NCBI GenBank assembly: GCA_949316235.1
Contig: OX438759.1
Coordinates: 18,290,618-18,354,617, forward strand
Reading direction: 5' to 3'
DNA from: Oegoconia quadripuncta
Lineage: Eukaryota > Arthropoda > Insecta > Lepidoptera > Autostichidae
Length of the DNA: 64,000 bases
Below, one piece after another: positions 10,006 to 20,612 of this stretch. The notes under the pieces are model-generated. The model did no database searches and was not told the origin of the DNA. It saw only the letters and a program-made list of their open reading frames with translations. The translations under genes and the position numbers were made by a program. The first letter of the stretch is position 1; each line of letters starts with the position of its first letter.

Positions 10006-10242
10006 ATAATAATAAATAAATATTTCGGACACTTACACCAATCATCTAGTCCCAAACCAAGCAGAGCTTGTGCTATGGATACCAGATAACGGATAAACAT
10101 ACATAAATATTGATACGACATCCATGACTCGGGAATAAATGTTCATATTCACCACAAAAACGGTTACCCCTCGCGGGATTCGAACCCGCAACCGTTGGTT
10201 TCGCTGACAAGGTCGCTGTCCACTACACCAATCGGCCGTCAA
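10006..10242 (-). repeat. SINE-B, full length
   Basis: Tail AATAATAAATAAATA at left; head complement ccactacaccaatcggccgt at right. Box B complement gggattcgaacccgc is intact. Confidence 0.88.
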
Positions 10243-10354
10243 GTATAGAGTACCCATCAGTAGAAAAAAAATGTTTTTTCTAACCCTTTTGTTGCTTGCT
10301 TTAGTTATATTATAGGTATTTAATTTATTTACAAAACTTACAATATTAACAGCT

Positions 10355-10535
10355 ATACCAACGGTTGAAGGTTCGAATCCAGCGAGGGGTAAATGTTTGT
10401 GTGATAAATACGAACATTATATTCCCGAGTCATGGATTTTAATACAAATATTTAAGTATGTTTATCCGTTATAATAGTATCCATAATACACGCTTTGCTT
10501 AGTTTGGGACTAGATGATTGGGACAAGTGTCCGAA
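10355..10535 (+). repeat. SINE-B, head-truncated
   Basis: Starts at taccaacggttgaaggttcg. Box A is missing and box B is diverged (gttcgaatccagc). The 3' part is recognisable to gacaagtgtccg. Confidence 0.78.
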
Positions 10536-11092
10536 AAAAAGAAAATTACCACTGTGTCATTGCTTTATAGAAAAAAAAAATCTAAAAAATTAATCAATGG
10601 CTACTTTACATTTTCTAAAAATAGTTTGTTGAGTGGTGATATTTGCCCTCGTGAAATTTTTCTAAAATTGGAATAAAGAAATTAAGGAACGACTTTTTTG
10701 AAAATAGTTACCTACATGAGTTCGAAGTATATTCTCCGACGCAATGACATTCACAATGGTAATTTGAATCTATGTTTTATTACTAAATAAATATAGTATA
10801 TCTAAAGCAAGTTACCAATTAGTTGGAAAACATTTTTATTCTATCACTGACAGGTCCTCTATCCATGTGCAAAAACTCATGACCTTTAAGACTAACCTCC
10901 GGCCGAGTAGTTCGACAGCGTTGTCCGATATGTCAGACGACGATGAATTTTAATTCTTTAATTTTATATTCCACTTAGTTCGACCATCGGACCAAGAGGA
11001 TTCTGACGACTCGCTGGAAGAAAAAACCGGGTCAATGAGACCATGAGGTCAAAAACGCATGTAGTTCATCATAAATAACTATTAAAGTATTT
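10536..11092. other. Unassigned sequence
   Basis: No repeat or gene recognised. Confidence 0.4.
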
Positions 11093-11252
11093 AAAAACCA
11101 AAAAAAACCCGACAGCATAATTTATCTTTTGCGGACGCCGTGTAGGATTTTTTACCATAAAATGTATCCTATGACACTCCAGAGATCAATACGAATCTAG
11201 CGACACCATGAACTTCGAAATCAGTCAAGCGGTAAAAGCAGGGACATACATA
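11093..11252 (+). repeat. rep-H copy
   Basis: Contains aacccgacagcata, atgtatcctatgacactcca and accatgaacttcgaa. Related copies are at 48565-48755 (plus) and 38025-38180 (minus). Non-coding; class unknown. Confidence 0.6.
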
Positions 11253-11399
11253 CATTTGTATTAAGTATGAAATATGCTTGATACGGAATTTCTTCACATT
11301 AGGTCTCTTTAAGTTAGATTTCTTTAAGTTAAGTTAAGAGAATATAATTTAATTATAAGAAGCTCTCTCTCATACTTTTGCGGTGCCCTTACAGGGTGT

Positions 11400-11463
11400 C
11401 ACATGCTTGTACACGTTTATGTTTAACACGTAACAAACCATGTGTTATGCAATAAATAAATAA
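11400..11463 (+). repeat. Probable retroposon 3' end feeding into the pentamer array
   Basis: tgtgttatgcaataaataaa looks like a polyadenylation-signal-bearing LINE end. It runs without a break into ACAAC pentamers. The family is not identified. Confidence 0.35.
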
Positions 11464-11882
11464 ATACAATACAACACAACACAACGCAACACAACACAAC
11501 AAAACACAACACAACACAACACAACACACTACACTACAATACACTGCAATGCAATGCAATGCAATGCAATGCAACGCAATGCAATGCAATGCAACACAAT
11601 GCAATACAATACAATACGATACGATACGATACGATACGATACGATACGATACGATACGATACGATACGATACGATACGATACGATACGATACGATACGAT
11701 ACGATACGATACGATACGATACGATACGATACGATACGATACGATACGATACGATACGATACGATACGATACGATACGATACGATACGATACGATACGAT
11801 ACGATACGATACGATACGATACGATACGATACGATACGATACGATACGATACGATACAATACGATACAATACAATACAATAC
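11464..11882. repeat. Long pentanucleotide array
   Basis: The array is layered: ACAAC units (about 11466-11525), GCAAT units (about 11545-11603), a perfect ACGAT run of 48 units (11616-11855), and ACAAT units to 11882. Because 5 is not a multiple of 3 and the unit lacks stops on either strand, several frames on both strands are open (YDTIR and SYRIV periodicity). These are artefacts, not genes. The unit changes by single transitions along the array, as expected for slippage plus mutation. Confidence 0.97.
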
Positions 11883-12191
11883 ATAAATACACTCGAACAA
11901 CATCCATTCTTAGGCAGTCGGATAAAAAATATAAAAAAACAATTTTGATACTTAATACACCTACAGACACACAATATGACAAAATTCACTGGGAATATTT
12001 ATTCATTACCGCACGCGTTGGAACGCATTAATTAAATTAAACACAAAAGTATGCCATTATTTGTATTTATCTGCAATGCAGATCATGTTGCCCTTTTTAG
12101 TGCGTGATGTAAACGAGCTGTTTTAGTCATGGTCGAAAGGCGAACTGTGTTTTACAACAACAACAACAACAACAAAATTTTCTTTATTTTA
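11883..12191. other. Unassigned; short (CAA)n
   Basis: Only a CAA run near 12156-12175 stands out. Confidence 0.5.
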
Positions 12192-12349
12192 CAGCATTGT
12201 TGTGTTCAGGTTGTCAGAGATAAGATAGCCAGTGCCCCAAATAAGATGGGGTTTCCGGGTAAGTACGCTACCACCTTCGGCCTCATCTTCACTTAACATC
12301 AAGTGTGATTGGGGTCAAGTGCTAACCCGTTGTGGATAAAAAAAAATTA
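12192..12349 (+). repeat. SINE-A 3' half
   Basis: Begins agcattgttgtgttcaggtt and ends aacccgttgtgg plus A-rich. No head. Confidence 0.8.
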
Positions 12350-12359
12350 TAAGAAAGGG

Positions 12360-12690
12360 CCGATGATGAAGATGATGACCACTTGACTCCTAATCGGTTT
12401 GGCGCTGGTGCGCTCGAAAATGGCTAACATAGCCGATCTTTGCGGTAAACTCCCATGCGCAATATGGGCATGTAAGCACGTAGTGATAATGAATGGCAGC
12501 GGGTGGATAGGTTTTCAGCTCGTCGCGTTTAGCGTCGAGGTCAGCTTTACGCTGCTCCTGGAAATAGCTTACTCTGCGCAATTCAGGACATTGTGCTGCC
12601 AAACCTTCCCATAGGGATGGGTCAATGTTGCATCTTTTCATATGGCGCTTCTGAACATTCTTATATCTGTGAAGTTTAAGGCCATGTTTT
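12360..12690 (-). pseudogene. LINE ORF2 C-terminus with a C2H2 zinc finger
   Basis: The minus frame 12390-12641 reads MKRCNIDPSLWEGLAAQC, a charged stretch, then LTCPYCAWEFTAKIGYVSHF and RAHQRQTD before a TAG. The frame is open upstream (KNVQKRH). CPYC ... H-x4-H is a C2H2 zinc finger. This layout, a short acidic/basic linker and one C-terminal finger, is found at the end of several invertebrate LINE reverse transcriptases. A trinucleotide (ATC)-type tail follows the stop (complement at 12361-12379), as in the RTE-like copies. The RT domain is absent. A host zinc-finger exon is less likely, given the tail. Confidence 0.7.
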
Positions 12691-12930
12691 CGCTTGCGTT
12701 TTCGTTTGTGTTTTACAATACAATATTATCATACACGCCTCACACTGTTGGGGCACAGCCTCCTCTTACGAAAGGGTATGGGTACACCACAGGACGACTT
12801 AACAACTACCTTAAACCCATCCAAGAACTGACTGCGCCAGATAATGCTTAACTATGCTAATCGACCACAATAGCGAATCCGACTGCGCCACGAGTGACCA
12901 ACAACAATTATCGTGTAATTCATCACACCA
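12691..12930. other. Unassigned sequence
   Basis: A small frame at 12642-12851 has no recognised domain. Confidence 0.4.
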
Positions 12931-13122
12931 TTTTTTTATGCACAACGTGTTAGCACTTTACCTCAGTCACACTTGATGTTTAGTGAAGATGAGGCCGGAG
13001 GTGGAAGCGTACTGGCCCGGAAACCCCATCTTATTTGGTGGGCCATCTTATCTCCGACAATCGGAACGCAGCAATGTTATTAACAGATTTAGATAAGATG
13101 GTTGTTGCTAGCCAGGCTTGTT
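12931..13122 (-). repeat. SINE-A 3' half
   Basis: Poly-T, atgcacaacgtgttagcac, then up to ttgctagccaggct; breaks off there. The region between it and the next copy repeats agatttagataagatg (13084 and 13163), suggesting local rearrangement. Confidence 0.75.
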
Positions 13123-13344
13123 GCTGGCCAAGGTGCAACGCCTTAACATCACATGTACTCCAAGATTTAGATAAGATGTTGGTTGGACTCCTATCTCATT
13201 GAATTTCCGTTGAAAAGGAAACATAAAAGGATGAATCAAGAAACGTACACCTCTTTCTGCCTTGTTTTTCATGTATAATGGATTTGAGGTGGATTTCAAT
13301 TATGCTCCATGGTTAATCAAGATGAATTTACTATATATAAGCGT

Positions 13345-13548
13345 CCTCACCCGGAATGCAGAACTTATTTGGGGAAGGCTCTCCCAACATTGCTATCAAC
13401 GTTGGTGAAGGAAGGTAGAGTAAAAAAATGGTGGATATTTAGCCTACCACCAACCATACCGAGTACTAAATATGTACCCCGCTGGGGATCGAACTCGCGA
13501 CCTCCGATTCGTAAACCCTATGCTGTTCCCACTGCGCCACAGTCATTA
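13345..13548 (-). repeat. SINE-A, degenerate head half
   Basis: Diverged middle (acttatttggggaaggctc, cattgctatcaac), then a well-kept head region (gtaccccgctggggatcgaa). Probably an independent older copy. Confidence 0.65.
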
Positions 13549-14029
13549 GGAATGACAGTCAGTGGTTCTCTCCTCGTATTCGGCTAGCGCCTCCATTTCC
13601 GCTACCTCCTCTATCTATGTCCTCATCACAATTTATAGTCCATGAGCACGGGACGCGCTTTCCAGCAGATTCACCACCGACGGAACTCAACTAATTGCTC
13701 TCGGAAACTTTTAAAATATTTAACGCGTCTGACTACAAATTATTAAAATATGACATTTACATTGTTATATGTAGTAGTTTACTGTAAAGTAAAGATATTA
13801 CAATACGGGTGCCATTTCATCAACTGGAGTCCCAACTAGCAAAGTCACAGGTTAATATAATGGTGGGTTTATAAAATTGGGCAATGTCATTACATTGCCC
13901 TAACAACTGATTACAAAATAAACAGAACTTATGAAGTAAGTTTGCTTAACACTAATTCTGTTACTTTAAAAACTAAATTACAATTTACAGGACGAGATTT
14001 AATACCGCAAAGAAAGAAATAGGCCATGT
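13549..14029. other. Unassigned; small hairpin at 13879-13900
   Basis: GGGCAATGT and ACATTGCCC flank a 4-nt loop. No other feature. Confidence 0.45.
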
Positions 14030-14345
14030 TAGGTAAGTGAAATAGAACTTATTGGCATTGGTGGTTTAATTTTTTTTTCTCTCGATACCATCATCGACTC
14101 ACGCGCCGGCCGGAGATTGATATGCGAATGGCTGAATTCGTATGGATCCTATCATGCGATTCTCTCATATTTGCTTCAGTTTTTTTTTAATTTGTTTAAA
14201 TTAATGTTGTAATTATGTGGAATACGCTCCAAACGCAACCGTCAAATGACAGAATTAACGTTTTATTTGATGATATTTTTGAAAAAAAAAAAACTACCTA
14301 TGCCATCACCTTCTATTTCTCTTACCTAAAAAAACTCATCCGGTA
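14030..14345. mobile_element. MITE-2, TIR element
   Basis: The left terminus taggtaagtgaaatagaact (14030-14064) and the right terminus (14294-14328, complement taggtaagagaaatagaagg) are inverted repeats of about 35 bp with roughly 80% identity. The interior is T-rich and non-coding. Single ends of the same family are at 7263 and 60540-60575. The transposase superfamily is not determined. Confidence 0.6.
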
Positions 14346-14375
14346 TAAGAGAAAAAAATAATGATAGTGTACTAA

Positions 14376-14617
14376 TAAATTAGCCATTTTTTTTTTGACG
14401 GGGGATGGGGCTGATGGGGGTCAGCGGCGAGGATATGTGGGACTCACCGCTCCAGACGGGAGCGGTCCTACCCACTAAAACATCCCGGTGTTCCTCCGCG
14501 CGTACCGAAACGGCGTGGCCACGGGTACCACTCGGTAATCATCCGCAGCCACGCCAGCGCGGTGCACGACAAGGGGATCCATCTTGGGTTCAGGGGACTA
14601 ACTTGTTAAGTTAGCCA
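14376..14617 (-). mobile_element. GC-rich retroposed fragment with 11-bp target-site duplication
   Basis: taaattagcca (14376-14386) and taagttagcca (14607-14617) flank a 220-bp insert. The insert starts with poly-T, meaning a poly-A tail on the minus strand, and has high GC content unlike its surroundings. This is the signature of target-primed retroposition of a 5'-truncated LINE or a processed RNA. The source family is not identified; the 69-codon frame across it is not a gene. Confidence 0.75.
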
Positions 14618-14756
14618 CCCACTAAGTGTTGCACGTGTGTATATTAATCTACTAAAGTTATGATTATATTAAATAATATCTAAACAAATTAATAATCACA
14701 TTAAAGTGATATACTGAAATCAAAGTTATTAAACTATTTTGTGTTTTTTATCCTAG

Positions 14757-14841
14757 TTGCCCCCGCCACCACACATCGAACTGGTGATGTCGATGCCCTA
14801 TCTGCGGACAGCATTCAAGAGGCCCACTATTAGAGTCAGAC
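14757..14841 (+). other. Candidate host exon (tentative)
   Basis: A pyrimidine-rich tract ending in atcctag precedes 85 GC-rich bases, which are followed by gtaagt. The segment is open in one frame, reading LPPPPHIELVMSMPYLRTAF then KRPTIRVRR. No homologue is recalled. The frame stays open past the donor into LINE-like sequence (AYLGHRISIAIQRG resembles L-W), so it could instead be part of a retroelement. Weak call, based only on splice signals and composition. Confidence 0.25.
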
Positions 14842-14995
14842 GTAAGTTTCCGTTCATCACTAGCGCTTACCTTGGCCACCGCATCAGTATTGCCATTCAA
14901 CGAGGTATTTGGTTGGTAGTAAGGTATTTTAAATGTCAGCCTGGTTAACTACCACCATCTTATCCAAATCTGCCGCCAAGCAGCAATATTAATAG

Positions 14996-15230
14996 AAAGA
15001 AAGAAACAGTATTTACGCAATATACTTAACATTAGGTACTTACATTAGTAAATAGGACAATGCCACTTTTGTGACACAAGGATCTGGTTCAGCATAATGC
15101 TGACAGAGACTGGCTGCTGCTCAACGCTGGTTTTCAATTAGACCCCCTTATTGAGTTTACTGGTCGACGTTTCGCTTCTGTGACGGGCGACCCAAGGTGC
15201 ATTGTCTATAAACTCAGTATTTAAATTTAG

Positions 15231-15287
<57 letters not shown>

Positions 15288-15375
15288 CTTACTACTTAAA
15301 TGAATAAGATACATAAAAATGTAAATAAATAGTGTTTTCGCCTTATAAGGTGTATGGTAATGTGCCTGTGTGTGC
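14996..15375 (-). mobile_element. LINE-derived insertion with 8-bp target duplication
   Basis: Begins aaagaaagaaac, a reversed (TTTC) tail, so the inserted strand is minus. Inside are tcagcataatgctga, shared with L-T; a plus-strand remnant resembling L-W (GRRFASVTGDPR, near 15160); and a long (TA)n run (15232-15284). The composite content suggests a rearranged or chimeric retroposed copy. Confidence 0.65.
15232..15284. repeat. (TA)n microsatellite
   Basis: About 26 consecutive TA units within the insertion above. Confidence 0.95.
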
Positions 15376-15662
15376 ATTAATAGCATTGTTGTGTACCGGT
15401 TGTCAGAGATAAGATAGCCAGTCCTCCAAATGTGTTGGGGTTTCCGGGTCAGTACGCTTCCACCTTCGACCTCATCTTCACTTAACATCAGGTGTGATTG
15501 AGGACAAGTACCAACACGTTGTGCATAAAAAAAAAGCTTATGAAGGGAGACCATGCAAATACAACGTAGTACATTCACCTGCAAGACCTTTAGATGACCT
15601 GGAAAAGTCGCAGTAAGAGGCTGTATGCCGGCCGCTTTAAAGCAATTGCTTTAAAAATATAT

Positions 15663-15712
15663 TGGAGGAGGTCTATGTTCAATTGTGAACGTCCTGTGGC
15701 TGATATAATGGT
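15663..15712 (+). repeat. L-RTEa 3'-end remnant
   Basis: ggaggaggtctatgttcaat then cgtcctgtggctgata, the same end as at 108-172 and 43876-43992. Diverged. Confidence 0.5.
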
Positions 15713-15726
15713 GATCTAAAATAATA

Positions 15727-16147
15727 TTGGGTCTTTACCTATGAAATTGGAGCTTTTTTTCTTCGTTAATCATATGTACCAATTCCTGCCATTTTCAAAG
15801 CTATATCCAATTTTCTTTCTTATTTGTAAAATGGAATATTATTTCAAGGTTTCACATGAAATATTTTTTAATTTCTGGGATAAATCACATAATAAAAAAT
15901 TTTTAACAGAGCTCTTTTCATGTGCTTCCCATAAACATTTCTTAGATTCGCTGAAACTTTTATAAAGCGGTTACTTTTAAAAATTAACGCTGCCTATACT
16001 TAATTTAATGTTATCCGATAATACACACAAAGTTTAGATAAATTTGGTTTTGCCGTTCCCAAAAAAAAATCAAAAATGTTTGTATGGAGAAAACAGTCTT
16101 AATGAAATTCTTCATACAAAACGCCAATTTTATAGGTAAGGTCCTAA
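15727..16147 (+). mobile_element. MITE-1 copy 2, complete
   Basis: 421 bp from ttgggtctttacctatgaaa to the complement of ttaggaccttacctata, with TA immediately outside both ends. The TIRs match over about 22 bp. The interior contains tggaatattatttcaaggtt, shared with the other copies. The short frame MKLEFFFFVNHMYQ is conserved only because the copies are recent; it is not treated as a protein. Confidence 0.92.
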
Positions 16148-16237
16148 TATTTCAAAGAAGTGGGTTTAGAGAACTCATCTACTGGTAGTGCATTAGTGCA
16201 AACCTCATCTACTGGTAGCTTGTATCTTTACCCTAAG

Positions 16238-16365
16238 GGGTGCCTGGAAGAGATCGCTGTTAGCGTTAAGGTCGGCTTTTTGTGCAATTAATGATGTATG
16301 CTGTATTCTTCATGTAGCTTTTGTTAATTGTGCTATAAAGAGTATTTGATTGATTGATTGATCGA
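16238..16365 (+). repeat. L-V LINE 3' end with (TTGA)n tail
   Basis: tgcctggaagagatcgctgt and ttaaggtcggc, ending in about four GATT/TTGA units at 16346-16363. Just upstream, catctactggtag occurs twice (16168 and 16205). Confidence 0.65.
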
Positions 16366-18011
16366 GAACTACTGTTGGTACAGCTTGAATAAGCATTAAC
16401 CATGTAGGATAATATAACGTCGACTATACCAGAGTAGCAAGGAAGAGATTTTTTACTAATACTTCTACTGCCTTGCATTGCTCCATTATCTTTTATAAAT
16501 CAATCGTTTTTGTTGTAGTAACGGTTGCATGCCATTTGCATCCAGGCCTAAGGTCACCGGCTTTGCAAGAACGTTTAATTCCCTATGTTTTCCAAATCGA
16601 ATGAAATAAAAATGCGATATAATCCAGCATTCCTTTGGTGACACGATCCTTCTTCCTGTTCCAGTCACGTCCAGAAGAGCAAGCATTTAATAAAAGAGAA
16701 TAGTTCTCCAACTAATATTCTCGTAAATGTAGAACTTGTACAGTAAAGTGAAGTTCGCTTCAAGCGGAAAGTGGACACTGGCACATTTACGGAAAATCTT
16801 AAGATGAAAATGAGCTGCAATGAATTACATTATATCTTGAAAGGTTGGCGGATCTGAATAAAGTTTTACTTTACTTTGCTTTCAAGAGTATATTTCTAGA
16901 AATGACCAAAGTTACGTGCAACATTCGTATTTTCCAATTCATACTGAGGCGCAGGTTCGGCTTCACGAAGCGAGGAATATGAGCGCCCTTAGACTCATAA
17001 AATATAGGGGCGCTAAAACTGGCAATTGAAAAAATATTGGATTCGAATTGCAGAAATCTATCTGACGTATAAGGCCACACAGCTCATAGGATTGTCCGTT
17101 GAGGAAAAAGAAGTTCACAAAAATAGACCATAATAATTGGATACATTGTTGGATGACTTTCTGAAACAATGGATTAACGGTTGGAGAAACATCGCGGGAA
17201 AACGGGAGTTATGCCGTTCGGCTGGTTTGACTGTCTTATTCTATGGTATATATAATCACGGACATGTTTAAATAAATTAATATGAAATTACTGACATACC
17301 GTTTTAAACTACCTAAAACTAATATAATGCTAAGTTAAACGAATGGATTTATATTGTAAATAAACGTTAATGTTATTTAATATAAATGATATGATATAAA
17401 TGACATAATTCAAGTAAACCCTGACAAAGGTTTGATGGTCGTGAATCGCGTTTAGTACCAATAGAACATAGCATAGCTAAAAGTAAGCTCATTATAAGTG
17501 TTAAGGGTACTTCACCCTATCAGTAGAATTAATTCAAATAAAGTAGCCAAACAATAATTTTACATATCTACAAAAACAAAAGAAATAAATACACATTCAT
17601 AAATAAAAAATACGAAGCTAAGTGTAATTGGTAGACCTATAAAAACTCTACCACAAAACCATTTCGCATTGCATTTTAATATATTAATGTACTTAATGTA
17701 CTTTAAGTAAAGTTAATAAATAAGGGAGTTTCCGCTTTAAACAGCGACAATCAGCCACTTCAAATAAATGCTCAGATATCTATCGAAAAAGACAAGTTCT
17801 TGGCCCCACGGCCCAAAGATATTCACCGCCATACTGAGGAAGAATAGTAGTAGATCCAGTTTTATTAGATGTTACTGGAAGATGGGACGGTACAAGAGTA
17901 TCAATCCTGAAGCTTCCTAAAGTAAAACGCGTCTCAACTTCTAGGGGTTTGAGGGTCACAGCGTCCGGTTTCTTCCCATCATTAAGATCTGCATGCCAAG
18001 AAGAAGAATAA
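16366..18011. other. Long stretch without recognised repeats
   Basis: Small frames at 16486-16686, 16871-17080 and 16963-17169 (all minus, under 71 codons) show no domain that I recognise. One reads LLDVTGTGRRIVSPKECW. This is one of the least repeat-rich parts of the window and could be intronic or intergenic host sequence. Confidence 0.45.
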
Positions 18012-18115
18012 TAAATATTCTTTATTGTACATAACTTAAAAAATATACACAGAGAAATAATTTAAACAGGTATGCGACCACCGCTCCTGTGGCAGGATGA
18101 AGGGGCGCTAAATAA
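18012..18115 (-). repeat. LINE 3' end, family unassigned
   Basis: The minus strand ends in atgtacaataaagaatattt, with a polyadenylation signal. Similar ends lie at 52030 and 60095 (plus). Confidence 0.4.
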
Positions 18116-19494
18116 AATATTATTACCCAAGTCCGGCGCTAGTAATACCGATCCAGTTAGAGTATGCAGCGCACGTCTGTCGTAACGAAAGCTTGAAGCG
18201 CTGTAATGGCTCACTTACCGTGATCGAATGATTTTCATCACAGTGTAGTGTTGGAGGATCGATAGAGGATATTATTGTGATACATGATGCTATACTCAGC
18301 AATCAGGATGATTCCTTGGAACACAGTTAAGGGGCAAGTAAAAAATTAATGGTTTGTAATAATACTGGAATCTCAGATATTTGGAAATAACTACAATTAG
18401 TGAATTTTGTAAAAATTGTGAAACATTACAGGGCAGGGGCATCGGCTACGAATGGACTCATTTTGGATTTGGAATTGAAAGTTTAGGTTCGTTTGGTCCA
18501 GGCGCTTTGAATGTCAAATACATTTTTAAATAGTCGACGTCACTGGTGACTAAAGAGGTTAACACTACGTTTACTGATAACCAGAGCTGGCAGTTTCCTC
18601 TTTCAATATTAGAGCGTTGGTATTGCCAGTATTCGGTTCACAATGCAAAATTGTACAGTCGGTAATACAATTTAGATATCAGGCGTAATTTTTATGATAT
18701 CGTTTGGAGGGTGTTGTTTGGATTATGTTATATTTTACTTTACACATAGTAGATAAATCCTTGATAAAAATTTTCCTTTTACTTTCTCTTATATATTTAT
18801 GAATAAAGACCTGCTACATTAATTGAATGCTGATTGTCCATTTGATTTACTTTTAAATTTTGTTGTAATAATTTCCATGCTTTTATTAGTACTATTATTA
18901 TTATTATTATTGAATTTTACTGAAATTTCTGAGATTGCTGTAACTGAATAAATAATGATTTCCTAAGAAAACTGAATTTGAAATTATGCCTGTACCAAAA
19001 TTATACTCTACCAAAATTTTTGTTAGAATCGGCAGTAATAAATTCCTTTTCCCATTTAAAAATGTAATTATCATCTGTTAGCTACGGGATGTTTGAGGAG
19101 CAAGTGGACTGTATAAATGGAATGATAGGTAGATCGCAAGCTAGTAATAAAATATAATAGTAAAAATAACCTAAAATGTGTTATTTTCACAGCAAGATCA
19201 GAGAGACAAAAACATGACCCCATGACATCTACCGAAACAAACAATCTTAAAACTTAAAACTAAAGCTGTCAGGGTCTGATTGCCAGTACCCAACATCATC
19301 ATTTATTCATATACCTTATAAGGATGGTAAATCTTTATATTTGCTTTCGATGCAGTCAAACTCTGAAATGGAATTATTTCGCATTGTCATAGACGTTCCA
19401 ACTTTACTTTAGTAGGTACTCCCACATACAAAACTTGTGCACTTTTCTCTGAAATAAATTTAAATCGAATGAGGAACACTTGCCGACTGCACTC
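18116..19494. other. Unassigned sequence
   Basis: A short (TTA)n at 18893-18911 only. 19300-19494 may be untranslated sequence of the L-T element that follows. Confidence 0.4.
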
Positions 19495-19660
19495 TATAAA
19501 GCATACAGCATAATTATGTACAGTATCCCAACTCTCAGCATTATGCTGAGCTGGAACCTATATCAGCTTGCATTATTACGTTTTAGTATTATTATCTCAA
19601 AATTTTCATGTACATGCCCATTGTAAGCTGAATAAATGTTTTCTTTCTTTCTTTCTTTCT
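19495..19660 (+). repeat. L-T LINE 3' end with (TTTC)n tail
   Basis: ctcagcattatgctgagctg, cccattgtaagctgaataaa, then about five TTTC units to 19660. It matches the minus copy at 1190-1375. Confidence 0.7.
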
Positions 19661-19787
19661 GTGACTGCCAACGATTTGCCATCAGTGTCTAGTAAATATA
19701 ATCATATCACGTGATAATGAGGGCAAATTTTCCTTTGAAAATGAATTCTGCTAATACCTTGAGGACATTTGCGACATATATGATGTG

Positions 19788-19952
19788 TTTTTTTTTTTTT
19801 ATGAGAGGGCGGCAAACGAGCATGCGGGTCACCTGATGGAAAGCAATCACCGCCGCCCATAGACACCCGCAACACCAAAAGGGTCACAGATGCGTTGCCG
19901 GCCTTTGAGGAAATAGGCTCGTTTCTTGAAGGTTCCAATGTCGTACTCGCTA
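19788..19952 (-). pseudogene. L-C LINE C-terminal fragment
   Basis: Poly-T tail, then the complement of the [14 protein letters not shown] coding region and YDIGTF. Nearly the same endpoints as 2074-2252, and slightly internally deleted before the KKRAY block. Confidence 0.75.
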
Positions 19953-20174
19953 TGTGTGCTATAGATTCTGAATAATCCCAGCTAAACGATCTCAAGAAAA
20001 CTTAGTCTAACGATGAATCTCACCACTTCCTTGACCGATAGACTTAGGCACTAAGTACTATTTAGAAAATAATTCCAGAATATTACTTCCCGTAGTTTCA
20101 CCGCAAAAGCATGAGAGAGACGATTTTGTTGGTCATTGTATGATATAAGGCTACTGCAATGTGTTCAATACTTC

Positions 20175-20417
20175 ATTTTTTTAAAGGTTACCTGGATACG
20201 CATTTGATCACAATCTCACCTGATGGGAAGTGACGATGTGGCCGAAGATGAAGCACGCGATCTCAGTAGATGCCTATTCACCCTGCTCTTGAAGATCCCA
20301 AGGTTGTAGGATTCAGGAAAGACTGACGCCGGAAGGGAGTTCCATGCCTTGGCTGTTCGCATCATGAGTGAAGAATCGAACCGTTTAGTGCGAATGTTCG
20401 GTATGTTGACTACAAAT
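20175..20417 (-). pseudogene. L-D LINE C-terminal fragment
   Basis: The complement of the NSLPASVF region (ggaagggagttccatgcctt) and RTKRFDSSF (gaatcgaaccgtttagtgcg). Truncated at ttgactac. Confidence 0.75.
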
Positions 20418-20612
20418 CAAAATCAAAAATCAAAACGTACATCCACCATCCCCAAGGTGACAGCAGTATTCCATGCACGAGCGAACCTGAGTCTGGTAAA
20501 GTACCAAAAGCTGTTTCGGCGTAAAATTTCGCCTAACCTTGAGGATAATACCAAGCTTCTTAGCTGCTGTTTTAGCATCTCGTTCTATGGAGCGCCCAAA
20601 ATTCATTATCAT
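20418..20612 (-). pseudogene. LINE reverse transcriptase thumb-region fragment
   Basis: The minus frame reads SIERDAKTAAKKLGIILKV, RRNFTPKQLLVLYQTQVR and SCMEYCCHL. TAAKKLG and FTPKQLLVLYQTQVR...MEYC are conserved in the region just after the RT catalytic core of jockey/CR1-type LINEs. The downstream end is a short TTTGAT-like run (complement of 20417-20436). It sits head to tail with the L-D fragment, but the intervening ORF is missing, so this is either an internally deleted copy or two insertions. Confidence 0.7.

Larger units (their letters stand above)
14908..15535 (+). repeat. SINE-A interrupted by a 388-bp insertion
   Basis: The 5' part (tttggttggtagtaaggta to caatattaatag, ending 14995) and the 3' part (15376-15535, attaatagcattgttgtg to the A-tail) are consecutive pieces of one SINE. 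attaatag is present at both junctions (14988-14995 and 15376-15383). The head upstream of 14908 is missing. Confidence 0.85.

Noticed and set aside
11389..12031. Six overlapping long ORFs (up to 197 codons) on both strands
   Set aside because: They are read-throughs of the ACGAT pentamer array, with 5-residue periodicity in several frames.
16486..17169. Small ORFs of 66-69 codons
   Set aside because: No recognisable domain, no splice or start support; near random expectation.
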